DNA from: Pseudomonas pisciculturae
Lineage (GTDB): Bacteria > Pseudomonadota > Gammaproteobacteria > Pseudomonadales > Pseudomonadaceae
Assembly: GCF_015461805.1 (NCBI RefSeq)
Contig: NZ_JACVZE010000001.1
Span: forward strand, 1,116,001-1,180,000
DNA: 64,000 bases
Reading direction: 5' to 3'
In this document: positions 38,586 to 48,226 of the stretch, in pieces
Position numbering within the stretch: the stretch's first letter is position 1
Layout: every line of letters starts with the position of its first letter
Translations under genes and position numbers: made by a program
The notes under the pieces: generated by a model
Seen by the model: the letters and a program-made list of their open reading frames with translations, nothing else
What the model was told of the DNA's origin: nothing
Database searches by the model: none

Positions 38586-39347
38586 ATGAGCATGACGTTT
38601 TCCGGCCAGGTTGCCCTGGTCACTGGCGCCGCCGCCGGTATTGGCCGCGCCACCGCGCTGGCGTTCGCCGCCGAAGGTTTGAAGGTTGTGGTTGCCGACC
38701 TGGACGTGGCCGGCGGTGAGGGCACCGTGGCGCTGATCCAGCAGGGCGGTGGTGATGCGTTGTTTGTGCGTTGCAACGTCACCGTGGACGCGGATGTGCA
38801 GCAGTTGATGGCTCAGACCATCGCTGCTTATGGCCGCCTGGACTACGCCTTCAACAACGCCGGGATCGAGATCGAGAAAGGCAAGTTGGCCGACGGCACG
38901 TTGGACGAGTTCGACGCGATCATGGGCGTCAACGTCAAAGGCGTCTGGTTGTGCATGAAATATCAATTGCCGCTGCTGCTGGCCCAAGGGGGAGGGGCAA
39001 TTGTCAACACTGCGTCGGTGGCGGGTTTGGGGGCTGCGCCGAAGATGAGCATCTATGCAGCCTCTAAGCACGCGGTGATCGGCCTGACCAAATCGGCAGC
39101 CATCGAATATGCGAAGAAGAGCATCCGCGTCAACGCAGTCTGCCCGGCGGTGATCGATACCGATATGTTCCGGCGCGCCTATGAAGCCGACCCGCGCAAG
39201 GCAGATTTCGCTGCCGCCATGCACCCGGTAGGGCGCATCGGCAAAGTCGAAGAGATCGCCAGCGCGGTGCTGTACCTGTGTAGCGATGGGGCGGCATTTA
39301 CCACTGGGCAGGCCTTGGCGGTAGACGGTGGCGCTACGGCGATCTAA
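38586..39347 (+). CDS. SDR-family oxidoreductase
   Basis: A 253-residue classical short-chain dehydrogenase. The cofactor motif TGAAAGIGRA lies at about 14-23, followed by NNAGIEIEKG, a catalytic Ser in NTASVAGLG, and Tyr-x-x-x-Lys in YAASKHAVIG. CPAVIDTDM follows and the C-terminus has ALAVDGGATAI. An Asp after beta-strand 2 (VVVADLDVAGG) favours NAD(H). AGGA precedes the ATG. Substrate unknown. Divergent from the MDR reductase, 202 bp before the MocR gene. Confidence 0.92.
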   Translation: MSMTFSGQVALVTGAAAGIGRATALAFAAEGLKVVVADLDVAGGEGTVALIQQGGGDALFVRCNVTVDADVQQLMAQTIAAYGRLDYAFNNAGIEIEKGKLADGTLDEFDAIMGVNVKGVWLCMKYQLPLLLAQGGGAIVNTASVAGLGAAPKMSIYAASKHAVIGLTKSAAIEYAKKSIRVNAVCPAVIDTDMFRRAYEADPRKADFAAAMHPVGRIGKVEEIASAVLYLCSDGAAFTTGQALAVDGGATAI

Positions 39348-39549
39348 GAACTTTCGCCGCCCTCTATTCGAAAAGGTTTGGGGGGCTGTGAGGTTTTTCC
39401 TCGACTGGCGAAGTGCCTTGTCAGAATGTGTATCACTAGGTAAATAACTCAATAAAATCAATACTTTAATAAATTTTAGCCGCCGGTGTTTTTGGGCTTC
39501 TGTGCTTAACTGTTTTGGGTTGAATAACAGACAGTGAAGTGAGTGGCTC

Positions 39550-40962
39550 ATGGATTTAGGGATCGATCGACAAGCCCTTGTACCGGTGGTGCAGCAAATC
39601 GTCAGCGCGGTGGCGCAGTGGATTCGCAAGAGCGGGGCAAGCCCCGGGACTCGCCTGCCGTCCATCCGGCAATTGGCCCTGGATAACCTGCTTAGCCAGT
39701 CCAGCGTGATCGAAGCCTGCGAGCGCATGGTCGCCCAAGGCGTGCTGGTGTCCAAGCAGGGCTCGGGGTTTGTGGTGGCTCAGCCGCCCGTGTTGAACGA
39801 AGGTCAATGGTATGAAGGCGCGGAGCAGGGGTGGGGCGTCTTTGTCGATAACCCGTTGGGAGAGTTGAAGTTGGGTTGTGGCTGGCTGCCGGATGCCTGG
39901 CGCGAAAGCGACGACATCAGTTATGCCATCCGCGAAGTCACCCGTACCGACACGGCCGGTTTGTTCAACTACAGCACGCCCTTGGGGCTGCCCGCGCTGC
40001 GTGAGCAGTTGCTCAAGCGCCTTACCCGGCTTCATATTCCTTCCAGCCTCGAACGCATCCTTACTACGGCAGGTGCCAGCCATGCCCAGGACTTGTTGAT
40101 CCGTATGCTGCTTAAGCCCGGCGATTGCGTGGTCGTGGAAACCCCGGGCTACGGCAACCTCTATCGGCAACTGGCTTTTCAGGGCGTGACCTTGCTGGAA
40201 GTGCCCCGCACCCGTGGCGGCCCGGACATTCCGACGCTGGAAGCGCTGCTGCAACAGCATCGGCCCAAGTGCCTGTTTATCAACAGCCTGTATCACAACC
40301 CCACCGGCACCAGCCTGTGTCGTGGCGTGGCCGAGCGCCTGCTCGATCTCGCTCACCGCAAGAACTTCCTGATCATCGAAGAAGACGTGCTGGGCGACCT
40401 GCAACATGCCAGTTGCACCCGGCTTTCTGCCATGCCCCACGATGACCGGGTGATCTATATCGCGAGCTTCTCCAAAACCCTGAGCAGTGCGTTACGGGTG
40501 GGCTACCTCAGCGCCAGCAAGGCAATCGTCGCGCAATTGGCCAGCCTCAAAACCCTGACCGGTTTCGGCACCTCAAGGTTTGCCGAGGCGGTGGTCGCGA
40601 CCCTGCTGGCCAACGGCACCTACCGCAAGTGGGTGCAGCGCCTGCGCAAGCGCTTGAGCAGCGAAATGGCCGACACGTTGCAAGTGCTGGAGGATGAGGA
40701 GTGGGAGGTGTTTGCTGTGCCGGCGGGCGGCATGTTCCTCTGGGCTCGACCTAGGGCAGCGAGCGCCTCGCGATTGTCGGCGTGTGCCCAGCGGCTGGGC
40801 GTGTTGTTGTCGCCCGGGGCGCTGTTCAGCCCGAACGCTGAACACAGTGACTGGCTGCGCATCAATGTGGCCTATGCCTGCGATCAGCGGGCGCAGGCAT
40901 TGTTCCGTGACCTGGGCCCCGCCAGATCGACCTCGACCATTCTGAAAACGACGAGCATGTAG
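39550..40962 (+). CDS. MocR-family transcriptional regulator (GntR HTH + aminotransferase fold)
   Basis: A 470-residue MocR/GabR-type regulator. The N-terminal winged helix-turn-helix covers about 10-77 (GTRLPSIRQLALDNLLSQSS), then a fold-type-I aminotransferase domain. The PLP-binding residues are Asn250-Pro251 in YHNPTGT, an Asp in IEEDVLGDL and Lys309 in IASFSKTLSSALRVG. Such proteins use bound PLP to sense an amine or PLP itself. The 202-bp region before it is AT-rich and likely holds its own promoter and operator, with no clear repeat found there. Target genes unknown, but the upstream SDR or MDR genes are candidates. Confidence 0.92.
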   Translation: MDLGIDRQALVPVVQQIVSAVAQWIRKSGASPGTRLPSIRQLALDNLLSQSSVIEACERMVAQGVLVSKQGSGFVVAQPPVLNEGQWYEGAEQGWGVFVDNPLGELKLGCGWLPDAWRESDDISYAIREVTRTDTAGLFNYSTPLGLPALREQLLKRLTRLHIPSSLERILTTAGASHAQDLLIRMLLKPGDCVVVETPGYGNLYRQLAFQGVTLLEVPRTRGGPDIPTLEALLQQHRPKCLFINSLYHNPTGTSLCRGVAERLLDLAHRKNFLIIEEDVLGDLQHASCTRLSAMPHDDRVIYIASFSKTLSSALRVGYLSASKAIVAQLASLKTLTGFGTSRFAEAVVATLLANGTYRKWVQRLRKRLSSEMADTLQVLEDEEWEVFAVPAGGMFLWARPRAASASRLSACAQRLGVLLSPGALFSPNAEHSDWLRINVAYACDQRAQALFRDLGPARSTSTILKTTSM

Positions 40963-41077
40963 CTTTTTGCCATTATTGTGGCGCCAACGTCTTGTGTTCA
41001 GTGCCTTGCGGTTGCCAATCTGGCTGCTGGTAAATCGGGCTTGATGGCATCTGCCATTGCAAGAGGACTCAAGTGCA

Positions 41078-43045
41078 ATGATTTCGGCCGTGCAACGACG
41101 TTTCGCCAACCTGGGTATGGCAAAAAAACTGAGCCTGGGTTTTGCCCTGGTCCTGCTGCTCACGGCCTTGGTGGCGGCCATAGGTGTGTGGTCCCTGCAA
41201 ACCGTTGCCCAGCGCTTCGAAGGCTTGAACGCCATGTCGTCGCTCAACAGCGGTTTGCTCAAGGTGCGCCTGATCGAGCAGGACTACGCACTGCATGCTG
41301 ACCCCAAGGCCGTCGACGCCCTACACGAAAGCGTCGACGCCTTGACGGCTCTGGCGACCCGCCTCAAAGCGCAGTCGGCAGCCAATGAGCCAGTGATGAG
41401 CGAGGTCGAGCAGGCCCTGGCCGCCTATCGCAAGGCCTTCGATGAGTTCGTCGAGCTGACCCAGACCAAAGACCTGGCGCTGGAAATGGCCAGTTGGTCG
41501 GTGTCCAGCGTCGCCAATAACCTCGACGTGTTGCAGGCCGGGCTGGCGGACGACGGTGGCTATGGCCTCAAGGAAAGCCAAGGCAAGGAGGGCGCCGAGT
41601 TTATCGAGCAGGCGGGGCAGGTGAGTCAGGTTTCGCGCCTGATGCTGCAAGCGATGAACGAAGCTCGGGTGCGTCTGGACCAGAGCCGCAGGGTGAGCGA
41701 AGACGAGGCCGAACAAGGCAAGATCGAGCAGGCGGACCAGGCTTTGGCCCAGGTCGAACAGTTGAAAACCTCGGTCAAGGACCCCGGCTATCAGACGGTG
41801 CTGAATGAGGTCTCTGGGCATATCGCCGCCTTCAGCGAAAAGCTGGGCGAATACACCGGCTTGCTGGCCCAGGAAAAGGTGGTCTACAAACAGCTCAATG
41901 ATCGGGCGGCCCAGGTGGTCAGCCGTGTCAACCTGGCCTACGACGCCGAAGACCAGTCGATGCAGGCACAATTGAAGAAAAGCACACTGCTGATTATCGG
42001 CTCGTCGGCGCTGGCCCTGCTAGTCGGGTTGATTGCGGCCTGGGTGATCACCCGTTTGATCGTCACGCCGCTGCGCAGTGTCATTGCAGTGGCCCAGCAG
42101 ATTGCTGCCGGCGACCTGAGCGGGCGGATGGAGGTCAGTCGCCGCGATGAAATCGGTCAACTGATGCAGGCGATGCAACAGATGGGCAATGGCCTTAGCC
42201 AGATGGTCAGCGGTTTGCAGGCGGGTATCGAACAGTTGGCCAGTTCTGCGCATTCGCTGTCCAGCGTGACCGAGCAGACCAATGTCGAAGTCAGCAGCCA
42301 GAAGGAAGAAACCGAGCAGGTGGCCACGGCAATGAACCAGATGACCGCCACGGTGCACGACGTGGCGCGCAATGCCGAAGAGGCTGCGCAGGCCGCGCAG
42401 ACGGCGGACGACAAAGTTGATAGCGGCCAGCAGGTGGTACGTCAGAGTTTGCAGCGTATCGAGCAGCTTGCGACGTCGAGCACCAGCGCGAGCGCCAGTA
42501 TCGAAAGCCTCAGCGCGGAGATCCAGAATATCGGCACCGTGCTGGGTGTGATCAAAAGCGTGGCCGAACAGACCAACTTGCTGGCCCTCAACGCCGCCAT
42601 TGAGGCCGCCCGCGCCGGTGAACAGGGGCGTGGCTTTGCGGTGGTGGCCGATGAGGTGCGGGCATTGGCCAAGCGCACCCAGCAGTCCACGGAAGAAATC
42701 GAGCGGCTGGTCAGTACCTTGCGCAGTGCCGCGCAATCTTCGGTGCAGCAGATCCAGCAAAGTGGCGAGTTGGTGAAGCTGGCGGTCAGTGATGCGCTGG
42801 AGACTGAAAGCGCCTTGGGCAGCATTGCCGTGGCAGTGTCATTGATTCAGCAGATGAACCAACAGATTGCGGCGGCGGCCGAGCAGCAAAGCTCAGTGGC
42901 CGAAGAGATCAACCGCAGTGTCACCAGCATTCGCGCCAGCGCCGATCAGTCGGCGTTGAGCATGCAGGGCAATGCCGCGTCGAGTATCCAGTTGGCGCAA
43001 TTGGGCACGGAACTCAAAGGCATGGTGGGGCACTTCCGCCTTTGA
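41078..43045 (+). CDS. Methyl-accepting chemotaxis protein, long (HBM-like) sensor domain
   Basis: A 655-residue chemoreceptor. TM1 lies near residues 18-40 ([21 protein letters not shown]). A helical periplasmic domain of about 265 residues follows, the size and composition expected for the helical bimodular (HBM) class such as P. putida McpS. TM2 is at about 306-328, then HAMP, then the MA domain with tip [20 protein letters not shown]+RAG. The start is the ATG at 41078 with AGAGGA ten bases upstream. A TTG seven codons earlier overlaps that site. HBM receptors bind TCA intermediates and small acids, so that is a guess for the ligand. Confidence 0.9.
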   Translation: MISAVQRRFANLGMAKKLSLGFALVLLLTALVAAIGVWSLQTVAQRFEGLNAMSSLNSGLLKVRLIEQDYALHADPKAVDALHESVDALTALATRLKAQSAANEPVMSEVEQALAAYRKAFDEFVELTQTKDLALEMASWSVSSVANNLDVLQAGLADDGGYGLKESQGKEGAEFIEQAGQVSQVSRLMLQAMNEARVRLDQSRRVSEDEAEQGKIEQADQALAQVEQLKTSVKDPGYQTVLNEVSGHIAAFSEKLGEYTGLLAQEKVVYKQLNDRAAQVVSRVNLAYDAEDQSMQAQLKKSTLLIIGSSALALLVGLIAAWVITRLIVTPLRSVIAVAQQIAAGDLSGRMEVSRRDEIGQLMQAMQQMGNGLSQMVSGLQAGIEQLASSAHSLSSVTEQTNVEVSSQKEETEQVATAMNQMTATVHDVARNAEEAAQAAQTADDKVDSGQQVVRQSLQRIEQLATSSTSASASIESLSAEIQNIGTVLGVIKSVAEQTNLLALNAAIEAARAGEQGRGFAVVADEVRALAKRTQQSTEEIERLVSTLRSAAQSSVQQIQQSGELVKLAVSDALETESALGSIAVAVSLIQQMNQQIAAAAEQQSSVAEEINRSVTSIRASADQSALSMQGNAASSIQLAQLGTELKGMVGHFRL

Positions 43046-43081
43046 CCGCCGCCCGCGCGCAGCGACCAAGGGGCAGGGCGA

Positions 43082-43894
43082 TCAGGCGTTGTTGGCGAGA
43101 AAGGTCAGCAGCGCCTCGTTGACGTACTCCGGGTTTTCGCGCGCACTGATATGACCGGCTTCTGGAATCAGGATCAGGCTGCAACCGATCAGATCGGCCA
43201 TTTGCTGGGCTTCGGCGGGTGGCCGGGGCTTGTCGTGTTCGCCGCACATGACCTGAGTCGTGTCGGCGTCCAGGCGCGACAGTTGTTGCAGTACATCCTC
43301 ACGGCTGAAAATCAGCCTACCCAGCGGCACGATGCTGTCGAGCAGACGTTCGCGCGAATGCGCTTGCAGCGACGCCCGAAAGTCCTGGTACAGCGCCGAT
43401 TCGCGGTCGATGCCCGGGCGAAAGAAGATCGGTGCGATTACATCCAGCAGCGCCTCAGGGATGGCGCCGGCGTCTTCGATCATCTTGAACAGCGAGAAAT
43501 AGTACTGGCGCGTGGCTTCGGGCTCGGCGCCGAGGTAGGTGTCCATCAGTACCAGGCTGTTGACGCGTTGCGGTGCCCGCAGCGCCAAGCGTGCGCCCCA
43601 CATGCCGCCCACCGACAGCCCCACCAGGTTGATCTGCTTGATGTCCAGGTGGTCCAGCAGGGCGAGGGCCTGGCGCGCCAGGTCGTCGAGGGAGCGGGTG
43701 TGTGCAGGCAGCGGCCCCGATTCGCCATGGCCCCATAGTTCCGGGACGATCACGCGGTACTGCTGCGACAGGGCTTCAATCTGTGGCGCCCACATCTCGA
43801 AGCCCCACAGGTAGCTGGACCCCAGCAGGACGACGGGGCCGGTGCCCTGGTCGAGATAGTGCAGCGGTTGTCCATCAATGACGGCGACAGGCAT
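43082..43894 (-). CDS. Alpha/beta hydrolase, enol-lactonase-like
   Basis: A 270-residue cytosolic alpha/beta hydrolase. GSSYLWGFEMW is in the oxyanion region. The nucleophile is Ser94 in VGLSVGGMWG, the acid probably Asp in CGEHDKPRPP, and the His in IPEAGHISARENPEYV. The pattern resembles 3-oxoadipate enol-lactonase and related haloperoxidase-like hydrolases, but no aromatic pathway genes are close. Convergent with the chemoreceptor. Substrate unknown. Confidence 0.85.
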   Translation of the reverse strand: MPVAVIDGQPLHYLDQGTGPVVLLGSSYLWGFEMWAPQIEALSQQYRVIVPELWGHGESGPLPAHTRSLDDLARQALALLDHLDIKQINLVGLSVGGMWGARLALRAPQRVNSLVLMDTYLGAEPEATRQYYFSLFKMIEDAGAIPEALLDVIAPIFFRPGIDRESALYQDFRASLQAHSRERLLDSIVPLGRLIFSREDVLQQLSRLDADTTQVMCGEHDKPRPPAEAQQMADLIGCSLILIPEAGHISARENPEYVNEALLTFLANNA

Positions 43895-44010
43895 GGCGGG
43901 CCTCTGACTTCATGGAGTGAGGGGCATTTTTTACGCTAGTCGTGGGCGGGGGGATAGATGCAAAGTGATGGCATGTGGCGAACAGGGTTCGCCACAGGGG
44001 GAGGGCGTGA

Positions 44011-44781
44011 TCAGTCGTAGATGACTTTCTTTTTCCACTCGGCGTCGGTGTCGGCCTCTTTCAGGCCTTCGGTCAATTCATTGACCTCGTCTTCGGCGGG
44101 CTTGCTGTTGGTCAGCACCGTGGAGTTGGCGCGGGCCAGTTGCGCTTCGAGGTGTTGCAGTTGTGCGCTGTAGACCACCGGCTCCGGCTGTTTGCGCAGG
44201 TATTGCACGCCACGTTCGAACGCCAGGCGCGCCTGGCCGGGTTGGCCTTGCTGCAGGGCGTGCTGGCCGAGGTTGTTGAAGAACTCGATGTGCAGCAGTA
44301 CCAGGATATGTCGAATCTCTTTGATCCAGTGCTTGGCCTCGTTGGCCGGCAGGAAGCCGTCCTGGGCTGCACGGGTAACCTGGCCATGCAAGGCTTCGAG
44401 CAAAAAGCGCACGTCCTTGGCCTTGGCTTCGGTCTGGATCGGAGCAGGTGGGTTGTTCACCGGGATCGATTCGCCCTGGGCGACCTGGGCAGTCAACTCG
44501 ATGATGCGGGCCTTGATCGGGGCACTGGTCTTATTGAGGTTGAGCAAGCGCTGATTGACATTGAGCTCCAGGCGCGTCAGCAACAATTTAAGCGCCGGGG
44601 TCATCAATTGGCCGGGGAAGGTCTCGGTGATTTCACCGCAACGGCGCAGCCGATCATTGAGCTCGATCTCGGTGCGTTTCTTCTCCAGCTTGTTGTTTTC
44701 CACCACGTGGTTCATGTAGCCAATGGCGATCAGTATTACGATCCCGGCTATTACCAGCAGGGTGATCATGAGTGGTGTCAC
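44011..44781 (-). CDS. Membrane-anchored protein of unknown function
   Basis: I do not recognise this 256-residue protein. It has one N-terminal transmembrane helix (about 5-22: MITLLVIAGIVILIAIGY). A long, mostly alpha-helical cytoplasmic part follows, rich in Leu, Gln and Glu, with a region like helical repeats (about 165-225: HILVLLHIEFFNNLGQHALQQ then GQPGQARLAFERGVQYL) that looks TPR-like. The C-terminus is acidic. The GTG start at 44781 is chosen because GAGG lies eight bases before it. The ATG four codons later is too far from it. Monocistronic, upstream of the tRNA-Glu/Gly cluster. Confidence 0.75.
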   Translation of the reverse strand: MTPLMITLLVIAGIVILIAIGYMNHVVENNKLEKKRTEIELNDRLRRCGEITETFPGQLMTPALKLLLTRLELNVNQRLLNLNKTSAPIKARIIELTAQVAQGESIPVNNPPAPIQTEAKAKDVRFLLEALHGQVTRAAQDGFLPANEAKHWIKEIRHILVLLHIEFFNNLGQHALQQGQPGQARLAFERGVQYLRKQPEPVVYSAQLQHLEAQLARANSTVLTNSKPAEDEVNELTEGLKEADTDAEWKKKVIYD

Positions 44782-45139
44782 CGGTGTGACCTCTTTATAG
44801 GGTTTGCTGTGGAGTGTAGTGACTGGGCCATCCGGCGGATAGGGCTGATCGACCAGTTGCTCAGGTAGATGCTTCTATATAGGTAATCGTTCCATGAGTA
44901 GATGCACATTGCCATCATTTGCCGGCGGCAACTATAACGCCTTGTCGAGCGCCAGAATATAGGCGCCAAGGCCCAGACGGGCAGAATCCCCATACAGGCC
45001 GGTAAAGCAGGGGGAAGTCATTGATTTTAATAAATTTATCCTTGGGGGTTGACGACCTCCCAATCCATCCATAGAATGCGCGCCACTTAAAGCGTAAAGC
45101 ACACAGCGAAACGCGGCGAGTAGTGAATGTTGTACGTGT
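44782..45139. other. 358-bp intergenic region between unknown gene and tRNA cluster
   Basis: No reading frame with coding character was found. The right end holds the tRNA promoter (45049-45077), preceded by an AT-rich stretch at 45019-45041 (TTGATTTTAATAAATTTATC) that may act as an UP element. The left end should hold the promoter of the - strand gene. Nothing else was recognised. Confidence 0.5.
45049..45077 (+). promoter_or_regulatory. Sigma-70 promoter of the tRNA-Glu/Gly cluster
   Basis: TTGACG (45049-45054) and TAGAAT (45072-45077) are 17 bases apart, followed by a GC-rich GCGCGCC typical of stringently controlled stable-RNA promoters. It lies 63 bases before the first tRNA. Confidence 0.85.
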
Positions 45140-45215
45140 GTCCCCTTCGTCTAGTGGCCTAGGACACCGCCCTTTCACGGCGGTAACAGGGGTTCGAGTC
45201 CCCTAGGGGACGCCA
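45140..45215 (+). tRNA. tRNA-Glu (anticodon TTC), copy 1
   Basis: A 76-base cloverleaf: acceptor arm GTCCCCT/AGGGGAC, anticodon stem CCGCC/GGCGG with loop CTTTCAC (anticodon TTC), T-arm loop TTCGAGT, and encoded 3' CCA. Identical to copy 2 at 45399. Confidence 0.97.
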
Positions 45216-45218
45216 TAT

Positions 45219-45294
<76 letters not shown>

Positions 45295-45398
45295 AGTTTA
45301 AGCAGTGTGGCTCTCGGGCGGCACTGAGTGAAACCAGGGCAGAATCTTCGGATTTAACCTCTGGGCACTGGAATACACACCATGTGTTTCAGTAGCGT

Positions 45399-45474
45399 GT
45401 CCCCTTCGTCTAGTGGCCTAGGACACCGCCCTTTCACGGCGGTAACAGGGGTTCGAGTCCCCTAGGGGACGCCA
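45399..45474 (+). tRNA. tRNA-Glu (anticodon TTC), copy 2
   Basis: Same sequence as copy 1, 259 bases downstream. The 104-base spacer between the two pairs has no clear promoter, so the four tRNAs are probably one transcript. Confidence 0.97.
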
Positions 45475-45477
45475 TTT

Positions 45478-45553
<76 letters not shown>

Positions 45554-45561
45554 TATTCAAC

Positions 45562-45597
45562 AAAAACGCCGATCAGAGATGATCGGCGTTTTTGTTT
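45562..45597 (+). terminator. Terminator of the tRNA-Glu/Gly cluster
   Basis: AAAAACGCCGATCA (45562-45575) and TGATCGGCGTTTTT (45580-45593) form a 14-bp stem with loop GAGA, then a T-rich tail. Confidence 0.92.
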
Positions 45598-45616
45598 GTC
45601 TGCGATTTGTGCCGGG

Positions 45617-45644
45617 TAAAAAAAGCCCGCCATCACGGCGGGCT
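45617..45644 (-). terminator. Terminator of the dipeptidase gene
   Basis: AGCCCGCC (45624-45631) and GGCGGGCT (45637-45644). Read on the - strand it is followed by TTTTTTTA. It lies 11 bases after the dipeptidase stop. Confidence 0.9.
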
Positions 45645-45654
45645 CATTCTGCTA

Positions 45655-47394
45655 TCAGAGTTTAGGCAGTTGGCCGATGCGCCCCATCATTTCGGTCACA
45701 ATTTGCAGGTCCAGCAAGAACTGGTCGACCGTCTTGAACTCATTGTCGGTGTGCCCGGTGTATTTCACCTCCGGGCGCGCGAGGCCGAACTGCACGCCAT
45801 TGGGCAATTCATGCACCGAGGTCGCGCCGGCCGAGGTGCCGAACTTGTGCTCCATCCCCAGGTTCTCACTGGCCACAGCCAGCAGCGCTTTCACCCATTC
45901 ACCTTCCGGGTTGCGGTACATCGGCTCGGCCACCGAGTAGGTGAAGTCCACTGCTACCTTGGTTTTCTTGTCCCAGGCGCTCAGCTTCTCGGCGATCTCT
46001 GCCTTGAGCTTTTCCGGCGATTTGCCCTTCGGCACCCGCAGGTTCACAGCCAGCTTGAAGGCCTTGTCATCAAGCCCCACAAACGTCAGCGAAGTGGTCA
46101 GCGGCCCCATGAACTCATCGGAGAAGCCCACGCCCAACTTGCCGCCCAGGTAATCCAGGCCCCAATTGTCGGCCGCATAGCGCGCGGCGTCGGTGATGTG
46201 GTTGTGCTTGAGCGCGATTTTGCCGTCAATGCTGTGGATCAGCTCCAGCATGCGCGCCACCGGGTTGATGCCCGACTCAGGTTCGGATGAGTGCGCCGAA
46301 ACGCCCGTCACCGTCAGCTTGACCTCTTTGCCGACCACCTTGGCTGCCACTTCGAAATCGCCGCCGTGGCTTTTGACGTATTGCGCCCCGGCCTTTTGCA
46401 GGCTGGCGGCCAGCTCGGCGGGTTTGTCGCTGACAAAGGTCGCTACCGAGGCGGACGGAATCTGGTTGGTGGCCATGCCGCCGGTCATCGAAATGATTTC
46501 TGCGCCTTTGCCGTCACCCTTGCGCCGCGGGAACGTAGCCATCACCGTGCCGTAGCCTTTCTCGGCAATCACCACCGGGTAGCCGCCGTCCAGCGCCAGG
46601 TTGTACTGGGGCGTCGGGTTCTTTTCGAAGTAATAGGGGATCGCGTCGCCAGAGGTTTCTTCGGTGGTGTCCACCAACAGTTTGAAGTTGCGCGCCAGTG
46701 GCAGCTTTTCTTCCTTGATCACTTTCATGGCATACATCGCCACCACGATACCGTTCTTGTCATCCTCGGTTCCCCGGCCGTACATGCGGTCGCCGATCAA
46801 CGTGACCTTGAACGGGTCAAGCTGGGTGCCATCCTTGAGCACCCAATTCTCCGGCGTCACCGGCACCACGTCGGCGTGGGCGTGGATGCCGACGACTTCA
46901 TCGCCGCTGCCTTCCAGCGAAATTTCGTACACACGGTTATCGATGTTGCGGAAAGTCAGGTTGAAGGCTTTGGCCAGGTCCTGGATCTTGCCGGCGATCT
47001 TGATAAATTCCGGGTTTTTGTACTGGGGGACGCCGTCTACGTTGAACGTTGGGATTTCCACCAGCTCACGCAGGGTTTCGGTGGCGGCTTTGCCGTACTT
47101 CACGCGCGTATAGATACCGAGCAGGCGATTGATCTCGTTCTGCTGGTCGGCACTCAGGGTTTTGTTGTCGAGAAAGGCCTTGATCGCCGGGCCCACGTCG
47201 CTGGCTTTACCCAGGTCGCCCTTGCCCAGGGCACCAAGGAAACCACGGAAGTCGCTGACGGATGTTTCGTTGAAACGCTTGAGAATGGTCGCGCTTTGGT
47301 CTGGGGTGATATTGGCAAATGCAGGTGCGGTGATGGCCGAAAGGCTTGCGGCGAACAGAGTCGCAGCCGCCAGTTGCTTAAGTGGGAAGTGCAT
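45655..47394 (-). CDS. Exported M20-family dipeptidase
   Basis: A 579-residue zinc peptidase with a signal peptide (QLAAATLFAASLSAITAPAFA before NITPDQS), so periplasmic. An N-terminal helical extension of about 80 residues precedes the M20 catalytic domain, whose metal ligands are seen in IHAHADVVPV (His173, Asp175), YGRGTEDDKNG, DTTEETSGD (catalytic Glu pair) and the C-terminal GHTDNEF. The architecture fits the Sapep/PepV-type dipeptidase group, most of which are cytosolic. A likely role is to cut dipeptides in the periplasm. Monocistronic with its own terminator. Confidence 0.9.
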   Translation of the reverse strand: MHFPLKQLAAATLFAASLSAITAPAFANITPDQSATILKRFNETSVSDFRGFLGALGKGDLGKASDVGPAIKAFLDNKTLSADQQNEINRLLGIYTRVKYGKAATETLRELVEIPTFNVDGVPQYKNPEFIKIAGKIQDLAKAFNLTFRNIDNRVYEISLEGSGDEVVGIHAHADVVPVTPENWVLKDGTQLDPFKVTLIGDRMYGRGTEDDKNGIVVAMYAMKVIKEEKLPLARNFKLLVDTTEETSGDAIPYYFEKNPTPQYNLALDGGYPVVIAEKGYGTVMATFPRRKGDGKGAEIISMTGGMATNQIPSASVATFVSDKPAELAASLQKAGAQYVKSHGGDFEVAAKVVGKEVKLTVTGVSAHSSEPESGINPVARMLELIHSIDGKIALKHNHITDAARYAADNWGLDYLGGKLGVGFSDEFMGPLTTSLTFVGLDDKAFKLAVNLRVPKGKSPEKLKAEIAEKLSAWDKKTKVAVDFTYSVAEPMYRNPEGEWVKALLAVASENLGMEHKFGTSAGATSVHELPNGVQFGLARPEVKYTGHTDNEFKTVDQFLLDLQIVTEMMGRIGQLPKL

Positions 47395-47507
47395 TGCTGG
47401 AGCATTCCTTTGCAGGTAATAAGTAGGAAGTTTCTGACCGAATCGTCAGAAACATTTTCACACACTACCATTAGTCAGGTGCGCGTCGTCAATGCTGGCG
47501 CGCGGTG

Positions 47508-48137
47508 CTATGCGCAGATTTCGTAGCGCACCGACAGCGCCCCTTTTTTCTCCGACAACGCCAAAATTGTCACCTGGCCCAACTCGCTCAACGCTTGCAC
47601 ATGTGTGCCGCCGCAAGCGTAGGCGGGCAGTTCGCCGAAGCCGACTTCGCGGGTGCCGTCCTCCAGCGTCATCTGGCGTGGGTAGTCGGCGGCGATCCAT
47701 TGGTTGACCTGCTGTTGAATGGCGTCGGCGTCGATGGTTTGCGCCGCTTCACCACGGATAAAAGTGATCTTTCCTTCCCCGGGCCAGTGATGGGCCTTGA
47801 TCGGCATCCAGCCCAGGGTTTCGCCGACATTGCCGATCAAGTGCCCGGCAGAATGCAGGCGGGTATGCAGGGCGCGCCGCTGCTCATCAACGCGTGCGGT
47901 GATCGGGCCTGGCGTTACGGGTTGATCGACGTAGTGCACCACCCGATCGGCCTCTTGGGTGACCCGTACGACTTGGCTGTCGCCCAGCCAGCCGGTATCG
48001 AACGGTTGCCCACCACCTTGGGGGTGGAAGATCGTCGATTGCAACGTGACGGCGAATAAACCTTCGTGGGGGGCGCAATTGAGCACTTCCAATTCGGCAG
48101 TCAGGTGGTCGTGGGTGAAAAACAGGCGCTCGGTCAT
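47508..48137 (-). CDS. Alanyl-tRNA editing protein (AlaX type)
   Basis: A 209-residue free-standing editing domain related to the second additional domain of AlaRS. It hydrolyses mischarged Ser- or Gly-tRNA(Ala). The zinc-binding HxxxH (LHSAGHLIGN) and Cys-x-x-x-His (ACGGTHVQ) motifs are both present. The N-terminal part (FHPQGGGQPFDTGWL) is the beta-barrel found in AlaX-M/L forms. Divergent from the LysR gene. Upstream gene boundaries are clear. Confidence 0.92.
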   Translation of the reverse strand: MTERLFFTHDHLTAELEVLNCAPHEGLFAVTLQSTIFHPQGGGQPFDTGWLGDSQVVRVTQEADRVVHYVDQPVTPGPITARVDEQRRALHTRLHSAGHLIGNVGETLGWMPIKAHHWPGEGKITFIRGEAAQTIDADAIQQQVNQWIAADYPRQMTLEDGTREVGFGELPAYACGGTHVQALSELGQVTILALSEKKGALSVRYEICA

Positions 48138-48226
48138 TATCTACATCCGCATCAGGGTTCTGCGGGCAGTATAAATAGTGCATGGATGGGTGATAATCGG
48201 CTCAATTATCAATGGACCTGTGCGTC

